DNA of 63,771 bases from Paludibacteraceae bacterium (GCA_024401475.1 JAKSKZ010000017.1:1-63771); one strand, 5' to 3'; shown: positions 47,238 to 55,739, numbered from the stretch's first letter. The notes: a model not told the origin generated them from the sequence alone. A program made the numbers and translations.

Positions 47238-47424
47238 CTGGCTGGAAGCCAGTCATAGTAGTAACCGAGTACGGAGTGCTCGGTAGGAGAACAGATGGTA
47301 GCAAGTGGCTGGAAGCCACTACTTTCAAATCAAGAGGAAAGCATTGGCTTCCAGCCAATAGGAAGACGTCCACCAAGACCCGAGGCGTTGCCACGGGTTA
47401 CTAATAGGATTGGCTTCCAGCCAA
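47238..47424. repeat. Four covarying REP-like palindromes (GGCT-loop-AGCC core)
   Basis: Copies: 47238-47252 CTGGCT-GGA-AGCCAG; 47304-47320 AGTGGCT-GGA-AGCCACT; 47343-47359 ATTGGCT-TCC-AGCCAAT; 47410-47424 TTGGCT-TCC-AGCCAA. The core is constant while the outer base pairs change on both arms together, and the first two and last two copies are in opposite orientation (loop GGA versus TCC). The compensating changes point to selection for a hairpin or palindrome and not a mere sequence repeat. Confidence 0.65.
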
Positions 47425-47656
47425 ACCACGGCTCTAAGAACAATGTGGTTACTACATTTTTGATTAGGCATGTAGCAATCTTTTTGTTTCAAAATCAGTC
47501 ATCAACTGGGACAGGGCCATTAATTTATAAAAGTCTCCTCGTATTTCACCTGCAAAGGTACGGTTTGCCGTCAGGAGTCCCAAGGTTATCAATTGAAAAC
47601 GACGTTTGGATTCGCTTCTAAATCAATCCCCGACACTGAATTTGGGTCAAAAAGAT

Positions 47657-47664
47657 TATCTTTG
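47657..47664 (+). promoter_or_regulatory. -7 element of the DUF3990 module
   Basis: TATCTTTG at 47657-47664. No clear -33 at 19-20 bp. Start would be near 47671, just before the small ORF at 47682. Confidence 0.5.
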
Positions 47665-47681
47665 CACAATTAGTGACAACT

Positions 47682-47762
47682 ATGGCAGACGCTGAATTTA
47701 TAGAGGTCACCTATAATTTATTAATAATAAGTCATGACGATATATCACGGATCGCAAAGTGA
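47682..47762 (+). CDS. 26-codon upstream ORF overlapping the DUF3990 start
   Basis: ATG 47682 to TGA 47762 encodes MADAEFIEVTYNLL followed by IISHDDISRIAK. It begins about 10 nt after the expected transcript start and overlaps the first 29 bases of the DUF3990 gene in another frame. It may be a translated leader, the decayed head of a lost antitoxin gene, or chance. Confidence 0.25.
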   Translation: MADAEFIEVTYNLLIISHDDISRIAK

Positions 47763-48405
47763 AATTTCATCTCCGGTATTCGGTCTTGGTAAGCCATATA
47801 ATGATTATGGCTTAGGGTTTTATTGCACGGAAAATACAGAGCTTGCAAAAGAATGGGCTTGTGCCGTGGGTAAGGATGGGTTTGCCAACAAGTATGAGTT
47901 AAATATGGAGGGACTATCAGTTCTTTATTTGAATGACAAACAATATCATATACTGAATTGGATATCAATTCTACTAGAGAACCGTACATTCAACATTTCC
48001 GAGGGCATTTCGATGCGAGCAAAGCAGTATATTCTGGAGCACTTCCTCCCTGACTATAAAACGTATGACGTGATTATTGGTTATCGTGCCGACGATTCTT
48101 ACTTCTCCTATGCAAGCGATTTTATAGAAAACACTCTTTCATTGGAAAATCTTAGAACAGCCATGAAGTTGGGGAAATTAGGAGAACAGGTTGTGCTAAT
48201 AAGCCCAAAGGCTTTTGATGCGTTAACGTTTGTAGGGTCTGTCCCTGCTTCAGCGAAGGAGTATTTCGAGAAATACAAGGACCGTGACAGAAAGGCTCGC
48301 TCTGAATATCGAGAGTTGAAGAAAGAATCAAACCCCGAAGAAGGAGTATATGTCATGGATATTATCCGACAAAAATGGGAAAACAATGACGCACGCTTAT
48401 ATTGA
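47734..48405 (+). CDS. DUF3990 protein, ADP-ribosyltransferase-fold toxin candidate
   Basis: A 223-residue protein of the DUF3990 family. The start TIYHGSQSEISSP (His-Gly at the beta-strand that binds NAD in this fold) and YNDYGLGFYCTENTELAKEWA are the family signature; later KTYDVIIGYRADDSYF and LGEQVVLISPKAFDAL complete it. DUF3990 has been grouped with ADP-ribosyltransferase-like toxins. It overlaps the next gene by 20 bp, suggesting a two-gene module. The substrate is unknown. Confidence 0.7.
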   Translation: MTIYHGSQSEISSPVFGLGKPYNDYGLGFYCTENTELAKEWACAVGKDGFANKYELNMEGLSVLYLNDKQYHILNWISILLENRTFNISEGISMRAKQYILEHFLPDYKTYDVIIGYRADDSYFSYASDFIENTLSLENLRTAMKLGKLGEQVVLISPKAFDALTFVGSVPASAKEYFEKYKDRDRKARSEYRELKKESNPEEGVYVMDIIRQKWENNDARLY

Positions 48406-48811
48406 ACCATACCTCAAGGACGTGATGCGGAATCTGGGGGTGATGTCGCACTTTTGCATCAACGAATATGGATTGAGCCCAGAGAAATTCTCAGTTCTTT
48501 TCGCCCATAGCCATGTGGCAGAACAGATTTCCATGGGGAATCCTCGCTTCCTTACCGGCATGTCTGGCAAGGAGATGGCCGACCTACTCATGGAGTCATC
48601 AGACGAGGCAAAGCCCGTTAGTTCTGACACCTATTATGTTAGCCCCGAATATTGGGCTGGATGGGTAATGGCATACTATCAGTGGCACACTGCCAAAAGC
48701 TTTTACCAGATGTATGCCGACGGACAGACCTATGATAAGATTCTGATGATGTACCATCCTATGCATGAAGCAGACCTTGCAAAAGTTGTGGAAGCTATAG
48801 AATCTCTATAA
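48386..48811 (+). CDS. Unknown partner of DUF3990, antitoxin candidate
   Basis: A 141-residue cytoplasmic protein from ATG 48386. Conserved-looking blocks are HAYIEPYLKDVMRNLG, HFCINEYGLSPEKF, NPRFLTGMSGKEMADLL and YWAGWVMAYYQWHTAKSF, with an N-terminal helical part that resembles an Xre-like core. From memory, similar proteins occur next to DUF3990 genes in gut Bacteroidales. The 20-bp overlap with the toxin candidate supports coupled expression. The antitoxin role is inference. Confidence 0.55.
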   Translation: MTHAYIEPYLKDVMRNLGVMSHFCINEYGLSPEKFSVLFAHSHVAEQISMGNPRFLTGMSGKEMADLLMESSDEAKPVSSDTYYVSPEYWAGWVMAYYQWHTAKSFYQMYADGQTYDKILMMYHPMHEADLAKVVEAIESL

Positions 48812-48853
48812 ATTCACCGTTTCCAATTTTTAGCAACAAGTGGCACATAAGCC

Positions 48854-49826
48854 TCAACTTTTTCCAACGCTCACACCTGCGTTTTTTAGCTGCTCCGTCA
48901 GTGATTTCACCGCTTCCCCACTCAACGAATTCAGACGAATGACATGCAGTTCAAAATCTCTCGTGATAAGGTAGAGACGATTTTCACAAATCACGCCAGA
49001 CTTACTTCTTCCCGAGTAAAACCCGGTAACGACACTGCACAACTGTGCCTCCATTATATCACAAATCTTGACAACCGACTCCTGATGAAAGAGCGTACCA
49101 AAAGGCTTATCAATAAGGGCATTGCCTTCCAATTTGACCGTCCCCGCATTTTTCAAATTGGACACAAGCCATATAACGACCAAAAGCACCAAGGTCGTAA
49201 TACCCTTCATCATCCAAGAGGCGTGAATGCCATCGCCAATAGTTGACACCACAAGCAAAAAGCAGATCACCCAAAGGAGATTTCCAAGACCAAAGAAGTC
49301 AATCGACTTTTTTAATGTCATATCTTGCGACACCCTCCTTGCTGGAGGAAGAACCACATAACCACTCATTTTTGCGAACTGTTTCAGCAGTTGAGGCGCA
49401 TTAGCGTAGTATTTGTCTCCAATGAAAACATTCCTTCCGTTGTATTTCTTTTTAAAGCCAAACCCATGCAGTTGTATATCATTGTTCCACGCACCCCGCA
49501 CGACGAGCACACGAGAAAGGAAACTCTCTTCCACATCTTCCGAACGAATCCGCACAACCATATCCATCCAAGGACGGATGGAAATGCCCTCATCCTCAAT
49601 AACCACCTCCGGATATCGCTGCAAAAAGACCTTCAGAATAAAGCATCAGTAGGGGAATGGGCAACAAGACAATATAGTCTATATTGCCCAACATAAAATA
49701 AATGAGCAAGCCTCCCACAACCATAGCCGCCAACAGGAGCAATGTCACCCTCACTTTAAAATCCAGGTTATACTCCGACCGAACCGCAGCACCCTTCTTC
49801 TCTATATTTATCATTTGTTTTCCCAT
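48854..49826 (-). pseudogene. Frameshifted membrane protein gene (PH-like), or two overlapping genes
   Basis: Two minus-strand frames join end to end. The first (49826 to 49596, 76 codons) has two membrane segments (VTLLLLAAMVVGGLLIYFML, IVLLPIPLLML) and ends YSEGLFAAISGGGY. The second (to 48854, 256 codons) can start only at TTG 49624 and opens QRYPEVVIEDEGISIRPW, which is a natural continuation; it has two more membrane helices at about 115-155. Removing one T from the T run near 49621 fuses them as YSEGLLQRYPEV. Either a true frameshift, a base-call error, or slippage. Function unknown. Confidence 0.6.
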
Positions 49827-50083
49827 ATCTCAAAATATCCAATCATTCAACAAAAATCCTTTTTTGTTAAAACAAAAATAACATCATAAAGAGAGGTTTG
49901 AAAGAGCAAATGTGCCTCAAAAATATGCAAAAGAGGCGAAAAGGATGGGTTTTGGGGAAACTTGCCAAGAACCTAAAATAGGGATTTTTGAGGAAGGCTA
50001 TTATATACTTTGACCCCAACGGAAATTTAAGAATCACATTTCTCGCTGGGGTCTAAAATCAAAATCCACTAAAACAAAACCAT

Positions 50084-51628
50084 TTACGATGCCTTCGTAA
50101 ACTTACTATCGTTGAATAGGTTGTGCATTTTGTCTATTTGAGATTTACAAGTGAGAGAGATTGATTTTGTGTTTGACGCAATTTTAGTCAACAACGCATC
50201 GTCTAACCTACTGTTGTTACCATTTATACTGTCAACAAACACTTTTTCTACAGCTTCATTAACAACCGATTCTATGTCCGCACCATTAAATCCTTGGGTT
50301 GCCGCAATCAACTCTGTACTTACGTCCGTCGTATATCCGTGTTTTGCCAAATGCACTTTGAATATTTCTTTTCGCTCATTGTCATTAGGAAGGTCAACAC
50401 AGAATATTTCATCAAATCGTCCCTTTCTCTTCAATTCGGGAGGCAATTTTTCTGCATTATTGGCGGTCGCCACCACATAAACAGCACTCTTCTTATCTTG
50501 CATCCATCCAAGAAAAGAACCAAACATTCTTGTCATGCTCGCATTTTCCGAATCGCCCACGCCCGCAAAAGCTTTTTCTATCTCGTCAATCCATAGCACG
50601 CAAGGAGCTGCTGCTTCTGCAATACGTATTGCTTTTCGAAGGTTGCCCTCGCTCTCTCCTTGATATTTTCCCATAAGGTTACCTATGTCGAGTTTTAGAA
50701 GAGGGACTTCAAATTTTGCAGCGGCAGCTTTTGCACACAAAGATTTACCGCAACCTGGCATACCCACTAAGAATATTCCCTTGGGTATGGCTACTTTATA
50801 TGCTATAGCCTCTCCCAGATGTTGCATAACGATGGATTTGTTGTTCAGATATTTTTTCAGATTGTCTAATCCACCAATCGAATTCATGTCTTCCGGGGTG
50901 TCTATCAGCTCAATTAATCCAGATTGTTTTACCATCTGTTTTTTATGCTTAAGTATAAGTTCCCTATCCTCTGCTGATAGGGTTCCGTTGCTACTCATCG
51001 CCATATCCAACATTCGGTCAATCTCAAACAAACTCATTCCTTTCAAGGATGGCATGATTTTTTGCTTGTCGCTTTGTTTGAACGACTCCGAATAGTTGTT
51101 TAATTCAACATGTTCATCAATGATGTCTGAAATTTCCTGCTCTGTTGGAAATTCTATCTCCAAATATGATACAAAGTGTTTTAGCTCCGTAGGTATCTCC
51201 ATATTTGAGGATACTAAGATTATTGTTGTATCAAACCCATCAATATCATTGTCAAACTCGTTTCTGTCGTACAATTTCCTTAAACTGATGAGTTGAAGCA
51301 AATTTCGAACCTCAGGGACATTGATGTATTCTTGAATCTCTTTTAATACAACAAATAAAGGTTGTGGTTGGACTTCATCAACCACCTTATAGCCGACAAT
51401 TTCTCTTAAGAAAGCTATCAAATCCTCTCTATCACCCTTGCTTCTTGATTCTTTCGTATAGAAATCCGTTCTTCCTGTTCCAGGACACCATTCTTCAATC
51501 TCCATATCCTGTAGAACATTTGAAATAATTTCATCGACTCTTACAAAATCGTAATCTTGAATAAAGATTATCGGCGAGTTTACATCAATGAACTTGTCGA
51601 GCATTGATTGTGCGTTTGTGTTCTTCAT
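50084..51628 (-). CDS. Ycf46-like AAA+ ATPase
   Basis: A 514-residue ATPase, last gene of a four-gene operon. The N-terminal half (about 1-230) matches the Ycf46 type: QPLFVVLKEIQEYINVPEVR, TTIILVSSNMEIPTELKHF, IEFPTEQEI. The AAA+ core has Walker A GMPGCGKS (289-296), Walker B VLWIDEIEKAF (344-354), sensor 1 VVATANN and Arg-finger region RKGRFDEIF, then GFNGADIESVV. The last 40 residues are unrelated to Ycf46. Such ATPases remodel proteins or membrane targets. ATG 51628 follows a TTG that the longer reading would use. Confidence 0.85.
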   Translation of the reverse strand: MKNTNAQSMLDKFIDVNSPIIFIQDYDFVRVDEIISNVLQDMEIEEWCPGTGRTDFYTKESRSKGDREDLIAFLREIVGYKVVDEVQPQPLFVVLKEIQEYINVPEVRNLLQLISLRKLYDRNEFDNDIDGFDTTIILVSSNMEIPTELKHFVSYLEIEFPTEQEISDIIDEHVELNNYSESFKQSDKQKIMPSLKGMSLFEIDRMLDMAMSSNGTLSAEDRELILKHKKQMVKQSGLIELIDTPEDMNSIGGLDNLKKYLNNKSIVMQHLGEAIAYKVAIPKGIFLVGMPGCGKSLCAKAAAAKFEVPLLKLDIGNLMGKYQGESEGNLRKAIRIAEAAAPCVLWIDEIEKAFAGVGDSENASMTRMFGSFLGWMQDKKSAVYVVATANNAEKLPPELKRKGRFDEIFCVDLPNDNERKEIFKVHLAKHGYTTDVSTELIAATQGFNGADIESVVNEAVEKVFVDSINGNNSRLDDALLTKIASNTKSISLTCKSQIDKMHNLFNDSKFTKAS

Positions 51629-51652
51629 AATCAAAATATTAAAACAATATAT

Positions 51653-52813
51653 CTAAAAGAATATTTCCCAAATGTGTCTTAAATATTCTCTATACAACTT
51701 ATAGTCGTTTCCGACTCGAACGTAATTATTGGAATTGTTATTGGGATAATAATATCCATCATACTTAACAGTTATGTTTTTTGCCAGATGAATAGTCCTT
51801 GGCTCAATATTCTCAGATTGTCTAGAGATTTCAAATCTTGCTGTGCTTGTTACATCTCCAGTAGTAGGGAATTCCCTTGGTTTGTAACCTTCTTCCAAAT
51901 CATTAAAAAAATTCTTCCAAGAAGCAGTCCAAGAATCGTATTTTGATTTATCTGAATAGGGGTAATTGGGGAAAATAGGTATACGAGATCTGTATCCATC
52001 TCTATCATATGTTGTTTTCTCGTCAATGTATGAACCATTAATTATCTCACATAGGTAAACGCAAAAATCTTTTTCTAATATAGTTTTCGCCAAACCGATA
52101 AGATGCTCAAAATCAATAGGAACATTTTCATCTACATATTTGTCTAATGAAGCTTTCAATTCAACTCTTAAAGCATATCCTAACTCTTTCGTATTGACCG
52201 CAAAGTTTGAAGATATCACCTTGAATTCATTTAAATCACAGAGATTGAATAATTTAGTCCACTCCTCCTCCGACAGGCTGGCTTTGTCTGTTCTATATTT
52301 GATCAAAAGGTCATTTTGCACCTCCTTGTATGCAGTTTGGAAATTTTCGCCAAGAGACTTTTCCTTTCTCTTTATATCATAAAATTTCTTAAGCCACTCC
52401 TCTGTAGTGTGTTTCTGCTTATTGTTTTTATACTCTTCAAGGAACAAGCTAATGTTAATTTTTCCTTTATCGATCTCAACAAACTTAGCATTGTTCTTAT
52501 AATTTTCAGAGTTTGTCCAATACTTGTATAACTCTTCCATTGTTTCCATTTCTGGAATATCAAAGAAAATTTTCACAAACTCCATATATTGTTCAAATTG
52601 AATGTCTTCACCATTTATCTTGAAGTCATCTACTTTCTTGGCTTCCTCCGTCCTACCGTGTTTCGACAACCAAGACGAAAGCATACCATTGCTGATTAGT
52701 GGAAGTAAATCCTTAACACAGAAATTTTCCAATAGAGATTCATACGTTGCATGCTCCCTGTCTCCTGATTTGAGTCTTACCCTTACAGGCTTTGCTTTTG
52801 CTATATATACCAT
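51653..52813 (-). CDS. Unknown 386-residue protein of the AAA+ operon
   Basis: Not recognised as a whole. The N-terminus, ENFCVKDLLPLISNGMLSSWLSKHG, resembles a short helical module seen in some Bacteroidota conflict or sulfatase-modifying-like proteins (low confidence). Charged helices fill about 90-280; the C-terminal 100 residues are Tyr/Asn/Pro-rich with TARFEISRQSENIEPR and a beta-like end. No signal peptide. It lies 3 bp after the preceding gene and 24 bp before the ATPase, so it is in the operon. It may be the adaptor or client of the ATPase. Confidence 0.55.
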   Translation of the reverse strand: MVYIAKAKPVRVRLKSGDREHATYESLLENFCVKDLLPLISNGMLSSWLSKHGRTEEAKKVDDFKINGEDIQFEQYMEFVKIFFDIPEMETMEELYKYWTNSENYKNNAKFVEIDKGKINISLFLEEYKNNKQKHTTEEWLKKFYDIKRKEKSLGENFQTAYKEVQNDLLIKYRTDKASLSEEEWTKLFNLCDLNEFKVISSNFAVNTKELGYALRVELKASLDKYVDENVPIDFEHLIGLAKTILEKDFCVYLCEIINGSYIDEKTTYDRDGYRSRIPIFPNYPYSDKSKYDSWTASWKNFFNDLEEGYKPREFPTTGDVTSTARFEISRQSENIEPRTIHLAKNITVKYDGYYYPNNNSNNYVRVGNDYKLYREYLRHIWEIFF

Positions 52814-52816
52814 AAT

Positions 52817-53518
52817 TTAACTTATTTTGCTTTTAATCCAAGCTTTTGCCTTATCCCATAGTCGACCACCTTTTTCTACAACTTCGTGTGCTTTTTCCTT
52901 CACACAATTTTTAACCTTTGTCAAACCACTTCTTACATATTTAGCACATTTATTGCCTAACCATGATCCTAATGGCTTTACAATAGACGATCTTACCCCT
53001 TTCATTACATTTCCAGCTGGAGGATATACCGCATATACTAGTGCATTTATGCCGTCATAAGCTACTTCTACCCCCTTTGCTACAATCTTTTTTGTTGCAA
53101 TTTCAGCCGCAGTTATAACTCTTGTAGCGGTTTTCTCTATAGCTATGTCAACAGCTTCGTGTACAGCACGAAGTTTACCACAACCAATCTGGTATGCTAA
53201 TTTCGCTCTTGTATAACATTCGTCAACGAAACTTGCCACACCTAAAGGATTAGTGGTTTTTATTGATATTTTCTCTCCTTTTTTCTGTGCGATAATTGCA
53301 GATGCACTCATTAATTGCTTGATGGTTGTATCTTTTTTATCACCAATCGGAGTGTCAAACGCATTTTTTACATTGTTGTTCTCGGACTCAACTATATCTT
53401 CTGCTACATCTTCAACAAAGTTATTGTCAGCTTCATATACCGACATATCGTATATTTCCGCACACGCCTTTAATCTATCAGCTACCGAATTCAAATAGCT
53501 TGCTGTGAATACTTCCAT
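52817..53518 (-). CDS. Unknown basic amphipathic protein of the AAA+ operon
   Basis: A 233-residue protein not recognised. The first 90 residues are acidic and helical (ADRLKACAEIYDMSVYEADN); residues 135-200 hold Ala/Val/Ile-rich helices (ATRVITAAEIATKKIVAK, ALVYAVYPPAGNVMKG); the last 50 are strongly basic with Trp (KEKAHEVVEKGGRLWDKAKA). This looks like a membrane-interacting protein, for example a pore-forming effector, with no signal peptide. The effector role is speculation. It lies 3 bp from both neighbours. Confidence 0.55.
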   Translation of the reverse strand: MEVFTASYLNSVADRLKACAEIYDMSVYEADNNFVEDVAEDIVESENNNVKNAFDTPIGDKKDTTIKQLMSASAIIAQKKGEKISIKTTNPLGVASFVDECYTRAKLAYQIGCGKLRAVHEAVDIAIEKTATRVITAAEIATKKIVAKGVEVAYDGINALVYAVYPPAGNVMKGVRSSIVKPLGSWLGNKCAKYVRSGLTKVKNCVKEKAHEVVEKGGRLWDKAKAWIKSKIS

Positions 53519-53521
53519 AGT

Positions 53522-53860
53522 TTAGTCTTTTTGATTGTCTATACTTTGCTCTAAAGCATTTCCTATTGTATTTGCAATTACGTTCTTTTCTTCTTCAGTT
53601 TTCACCAAATCCGTTATTGCTTTGACTTTTTTCATAATCCACGCCTTGACTGATATATGCTTTTTCTTAGCTTGCTGTAATTCATTGAAATTTTCGTCAG
53701 CCGCCACTATGAAGTCATTGGATTCCTTTATTTCGGCAAGTGTTTGTTCGTCTAATTGCAATTCTTTCGCTACAAGTGCTACAATTTCGTCTGCACTCTT
53801 GTCTGGATGTTCGTCATAGAATTTCAAAAGAACATCTAATGTTTCTTTGTATTTGCTCAT
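53522..53860 (-). CDS. Unknown small helical protein, first gene of the AAA+ operon
   Basis: A 112-residue protein from ATG 53860 (preceded by AGAGAAAC; the longer reading adds 31 residues without support). All helical: YKETLDVLLKFYDEHPDKSADEIVALVAKELQLDEQTL, EIKESNDFIVAADEN, KKHISVKAWIMKKVKAITDL. It has no recognised domain. It is the first gene after the structured element at 53954-54277. Confidence 0.55.
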   Translation of the reverse strand: MSKYKETLDVLLKFYDEHPDKSADEIVALVAKELQLDEQTLAEIKESNDFIVAADENFNELQQAKKKHISVKAWIMKKVKAITDLVKTEEEKNVIANTIGNALEQSIDNQKD

Positions 53861-53953
53861 GTTTCTCTGTAATGGTAAGTATTTAAGTATTGGAGATTTA
53901 TATATCCCATCGTGTAATGCATAGCACGTTTTATATTGCATAGTTGACCGCAT

Positions 53954-54277
53954 AAAAAAGGTTGCGAGCCTTCTTACGGTCTTCCGAGGCTAAGCGTGAG
54001 AAAATACCAGACCTCCGTCCCAAATAAGAATCATGCCCGCAACCCCAAGGGTCACAAGGCATCAACATATCTTATTTGGGACGATTGGCTCTTCTCCGAC
54101 GCTTAACTGCACACGTCAAAGCCAACCATCATTGATGTGGTGTTATCTGGACTTTTAAGTTTCTCACGCTTATTCTAGAAGACCACAATGATAGTCAATG
54201 CTATTGTTATTAATATGTTCTTTTCCCGCACCGACTCTTAAGTGCGTAACTCAGAGCCCTGTTGGGAGTTATTTTTT
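53954..54277 (-). ncRNA. Structured RNA-like element upstream of the AAA+ operon
   Basis: Outer helix P1: TAAGCGTGAGAAA (53991-54003) with TTTCTCACGCTTA (54160-54172), 13 bp perfect, plus GGTCTTC/GAAGACC (53978-53984, 54178-54184) beyond an internal loop. Inside: P2 CGTCCCAAATAAGA/TCTTATTTGGGACG (54016-54029, 54070-54083), 14 bp, with an apical ATGCC/GGCAT and ACCC/GGGT; P3 TTGGCT/AGCCAA (54085-54090, 54120-54125) with inner GACG/CGTC. Flanks: CGCAC/GTGCG (54227-54246). Hairpins with T runs exist at both ends: minus-strand AAGAAGG-loop-CCTTTTTT at 53954-53975 and a plus-strand one ending at 54277. Strand is uncertain; minus is preferred because of the promoter at 54336. I know no family that fits (not RNase P, tmRNA, SRP RNA). 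Confidence 0.6.
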
Positions 54278-54335
54278 CTTTTGTCTTATAATCAATTATT
54301 TACATTTCCATGGCTTTTGATATGCCAACGTTTTA

Positions 54336-54343
54336 CAAAGATA
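54336..54343 (-). promoter_or_regulatory. -7 element driving the structured element and AAA+ operon
   Basis: On the minus strand TATCTTTG at plus 54336-54343 fits TAnnTTTG. No good -33 box. Transcription would begin near 54330 and run through the structured element into the four genes. Confidence 0.5.
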
Positions 54344-54538
54344 TAAGGAGAATTGTATATTGAATCGTTTTTTACACAAAATATTTTCTGTCAAAATACG
54401 CAGAACATCAAACGAAGATTGTATTAGGCGATAGAAGTAGGCGATTTTTTCCGTAACTTTACACATCAAAAAAAGTCTTTGTCAAGACAATCCTACTCCT
54501 TCGGTAGGACGACAAAGCCGCAAAATTTTCATTCATAT

Positions 54539-55735
54539 ATGATTACGAAAGACCGCATTTGGGAACTGACAAAAAGGGACCTCAATCATACGCAGGAGAT
54601 TTTCAAACACCTGCACCAATATCCTGAATTGGCGTTTCACGAGGTGGAGACATCCAAATTCGTGCGACAAGAACTGACGGAGTTGGACATTCCTTTCAGA
54701 GAAGGGTATGCCCAGACTGGTTTGTTGGGCGTGCTTCGTTGCAAAAACCCAAAGAGAAGAATCGTTGCCATCCGTGCCGACATGGACGCTCTTCCCGTGG
54801 AAGAGGCAGTTGACCTGCCATACAAATCCAAAAACAAAGGCGTGATGCATGCCTGCGGACACGACGCCCACACCGCCACCCTATTGGGCGTGGCAAGGAT
54901 TTTGGCTTCGCTGAAAGACGAGTTGGAAGGCACCTTCCTATTCGTTTTCCAACCTGCGGAAGAACGCTATCCTGGCGGGGCCAACACTATGTTGCAAGAG
55001 AATGTTTTTGACGGATTCACGCCCGACGTAGTGCTCGGTCTTCATGTCATCCCAACTATTGAAATGGGCAAAGTCGGATTCCGCCCCGGCTTAATCACAG
55101 CCGCCACAGACGAACTGCACATCACCGTCAAAGGCAAGGGAGGGCACGCCGCCCTTCTAAAAGGCAACAATGCCGTGCTTGCCGCAGCCAACATGCTGAT
55201 GAAACTACAAGCCATTCCTAACGAACTGGCTCCCGTCAAAGACGAGACCATCCTGGCTTTTGGCCGATTCATCGCCAATGGCATCATGAACGTCATTCCC
55301 GAAACCGTCAAACTAGACGGAACCCTTCGTACTCTTGATGAAGATTGGCGGAAAAAGGCATTAGACCTTGCCGTGGAAATTGCCAACGAAGCGGTGGCCG
55401 AATATGGTTGCACCTGCGACGTCGAAATCAACTACGGATATCCAAGCGTGGTTAACAATGAAGCATTGAACACGCGTGCAGAGATATATGCAAAAGAGTT
55501 GCTCGGAGAAGAGAACGTCACCACCTTCGAGAAGAGAATGACAGGAGAAGACTTCGGCTATTTCACTCAAAAATATCCAGCCCTCTTCTTCCGCGTGGGC
55601 ATCGGAAGCAAACGATTCAACTGCGGAGGAATGCACGCACCGACATTCGTGGTAGATCCAGAGGCTCTGCTCACCTCCACAGCCTCAATGGCCTGGCTTG
55701 CCATTCAATTCATAAAAGAACAACCTAACAGCTGA
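54539..55735 (+). CDS. M20 family metal-dependent amidohydrolase
   Basis: A 398-residue M20D peptidase of the HipO/IAA-amino-acid hydrolase type. Metal-binding and catalytic marks: RADMDALPVEEA, MHACGHDAHTATLLG, VFQPAEERYPGGA, LGLHVIP, and MTGEDFGYF near the C-terminus. The dimerisation insert holds GHAALLKGNNAV. It hydrolyses N-acyl amino acids or similar amides in the cytoplasm. ATG 54539 was taken; the longer reading lies in the upstream hairpin region. Four bases separate it from the next gene. Confidence 0.9.
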   Translation: MITKDRIWELTKRDLNHTQEIFKHLHQYPELAFHEVETSKFVRQELTELDIPFREGYAQTGLLGVLRCKNPKRRIVAIRADMDALPVEEAVDLPYKSKNKGVMHACGHDAHTATLLGVARILASLKDELEGTFLFVFQPAEERYPGGANTMLQENVFDGFTPDVVLGLHVIPTIEMGKVGFRPGLITAATDELHITVKGKGGHAALLKGNNAVLAAANMLMKLQAIPNELAPVKDETILAFGRFIANGIMNVIPETVKLDGTLRTLDEDWRKKALDLAVEIANEAVAEYGCTCDVEINYGYPSVVNNEALNTRAEIYAKELLGEENVTTFEKRMTGEDFGYFTQKYPALFFRVGIGSKRFNCGGMHAPTFVVDPEALLTSTASMAWLAIQFIKEQPNS

Positions 55736-55739
55736 CAAT

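Larger units (their letters stand above)
46975..47681. other. 700-bp non-coding region with palindromic repeats
   Basis: No gene supported. It contains the four palindromes listed separately, AT-rich flanks and a long plus-strand open frame (47295-47621) that reads straight through the palindromes and resembles no protein. A further CCGAG/CTCGG palindrome is at about 47263. Confidence 0.4.

Noticed and set aside
47295..47621. 108-codon plus-strand open frame
   Set aside because: It reads through the palindromic repeats, has no family resemblance, no promoter and a composition like the non-coding region.
53954..54277. Structured element as RNase P RNA, tmRNA or SRP RNA
   Set aside because: None of the hallmark sequences of these RNAs (P4 core, tag frame with tRNA-like ends, GGAAG tetraloop domain) was found on either strand.
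53954..54277. Structured element as a retron or group II intron
   Set aside because: No reverse transcriptase and no domain V-like hairpin in the area.
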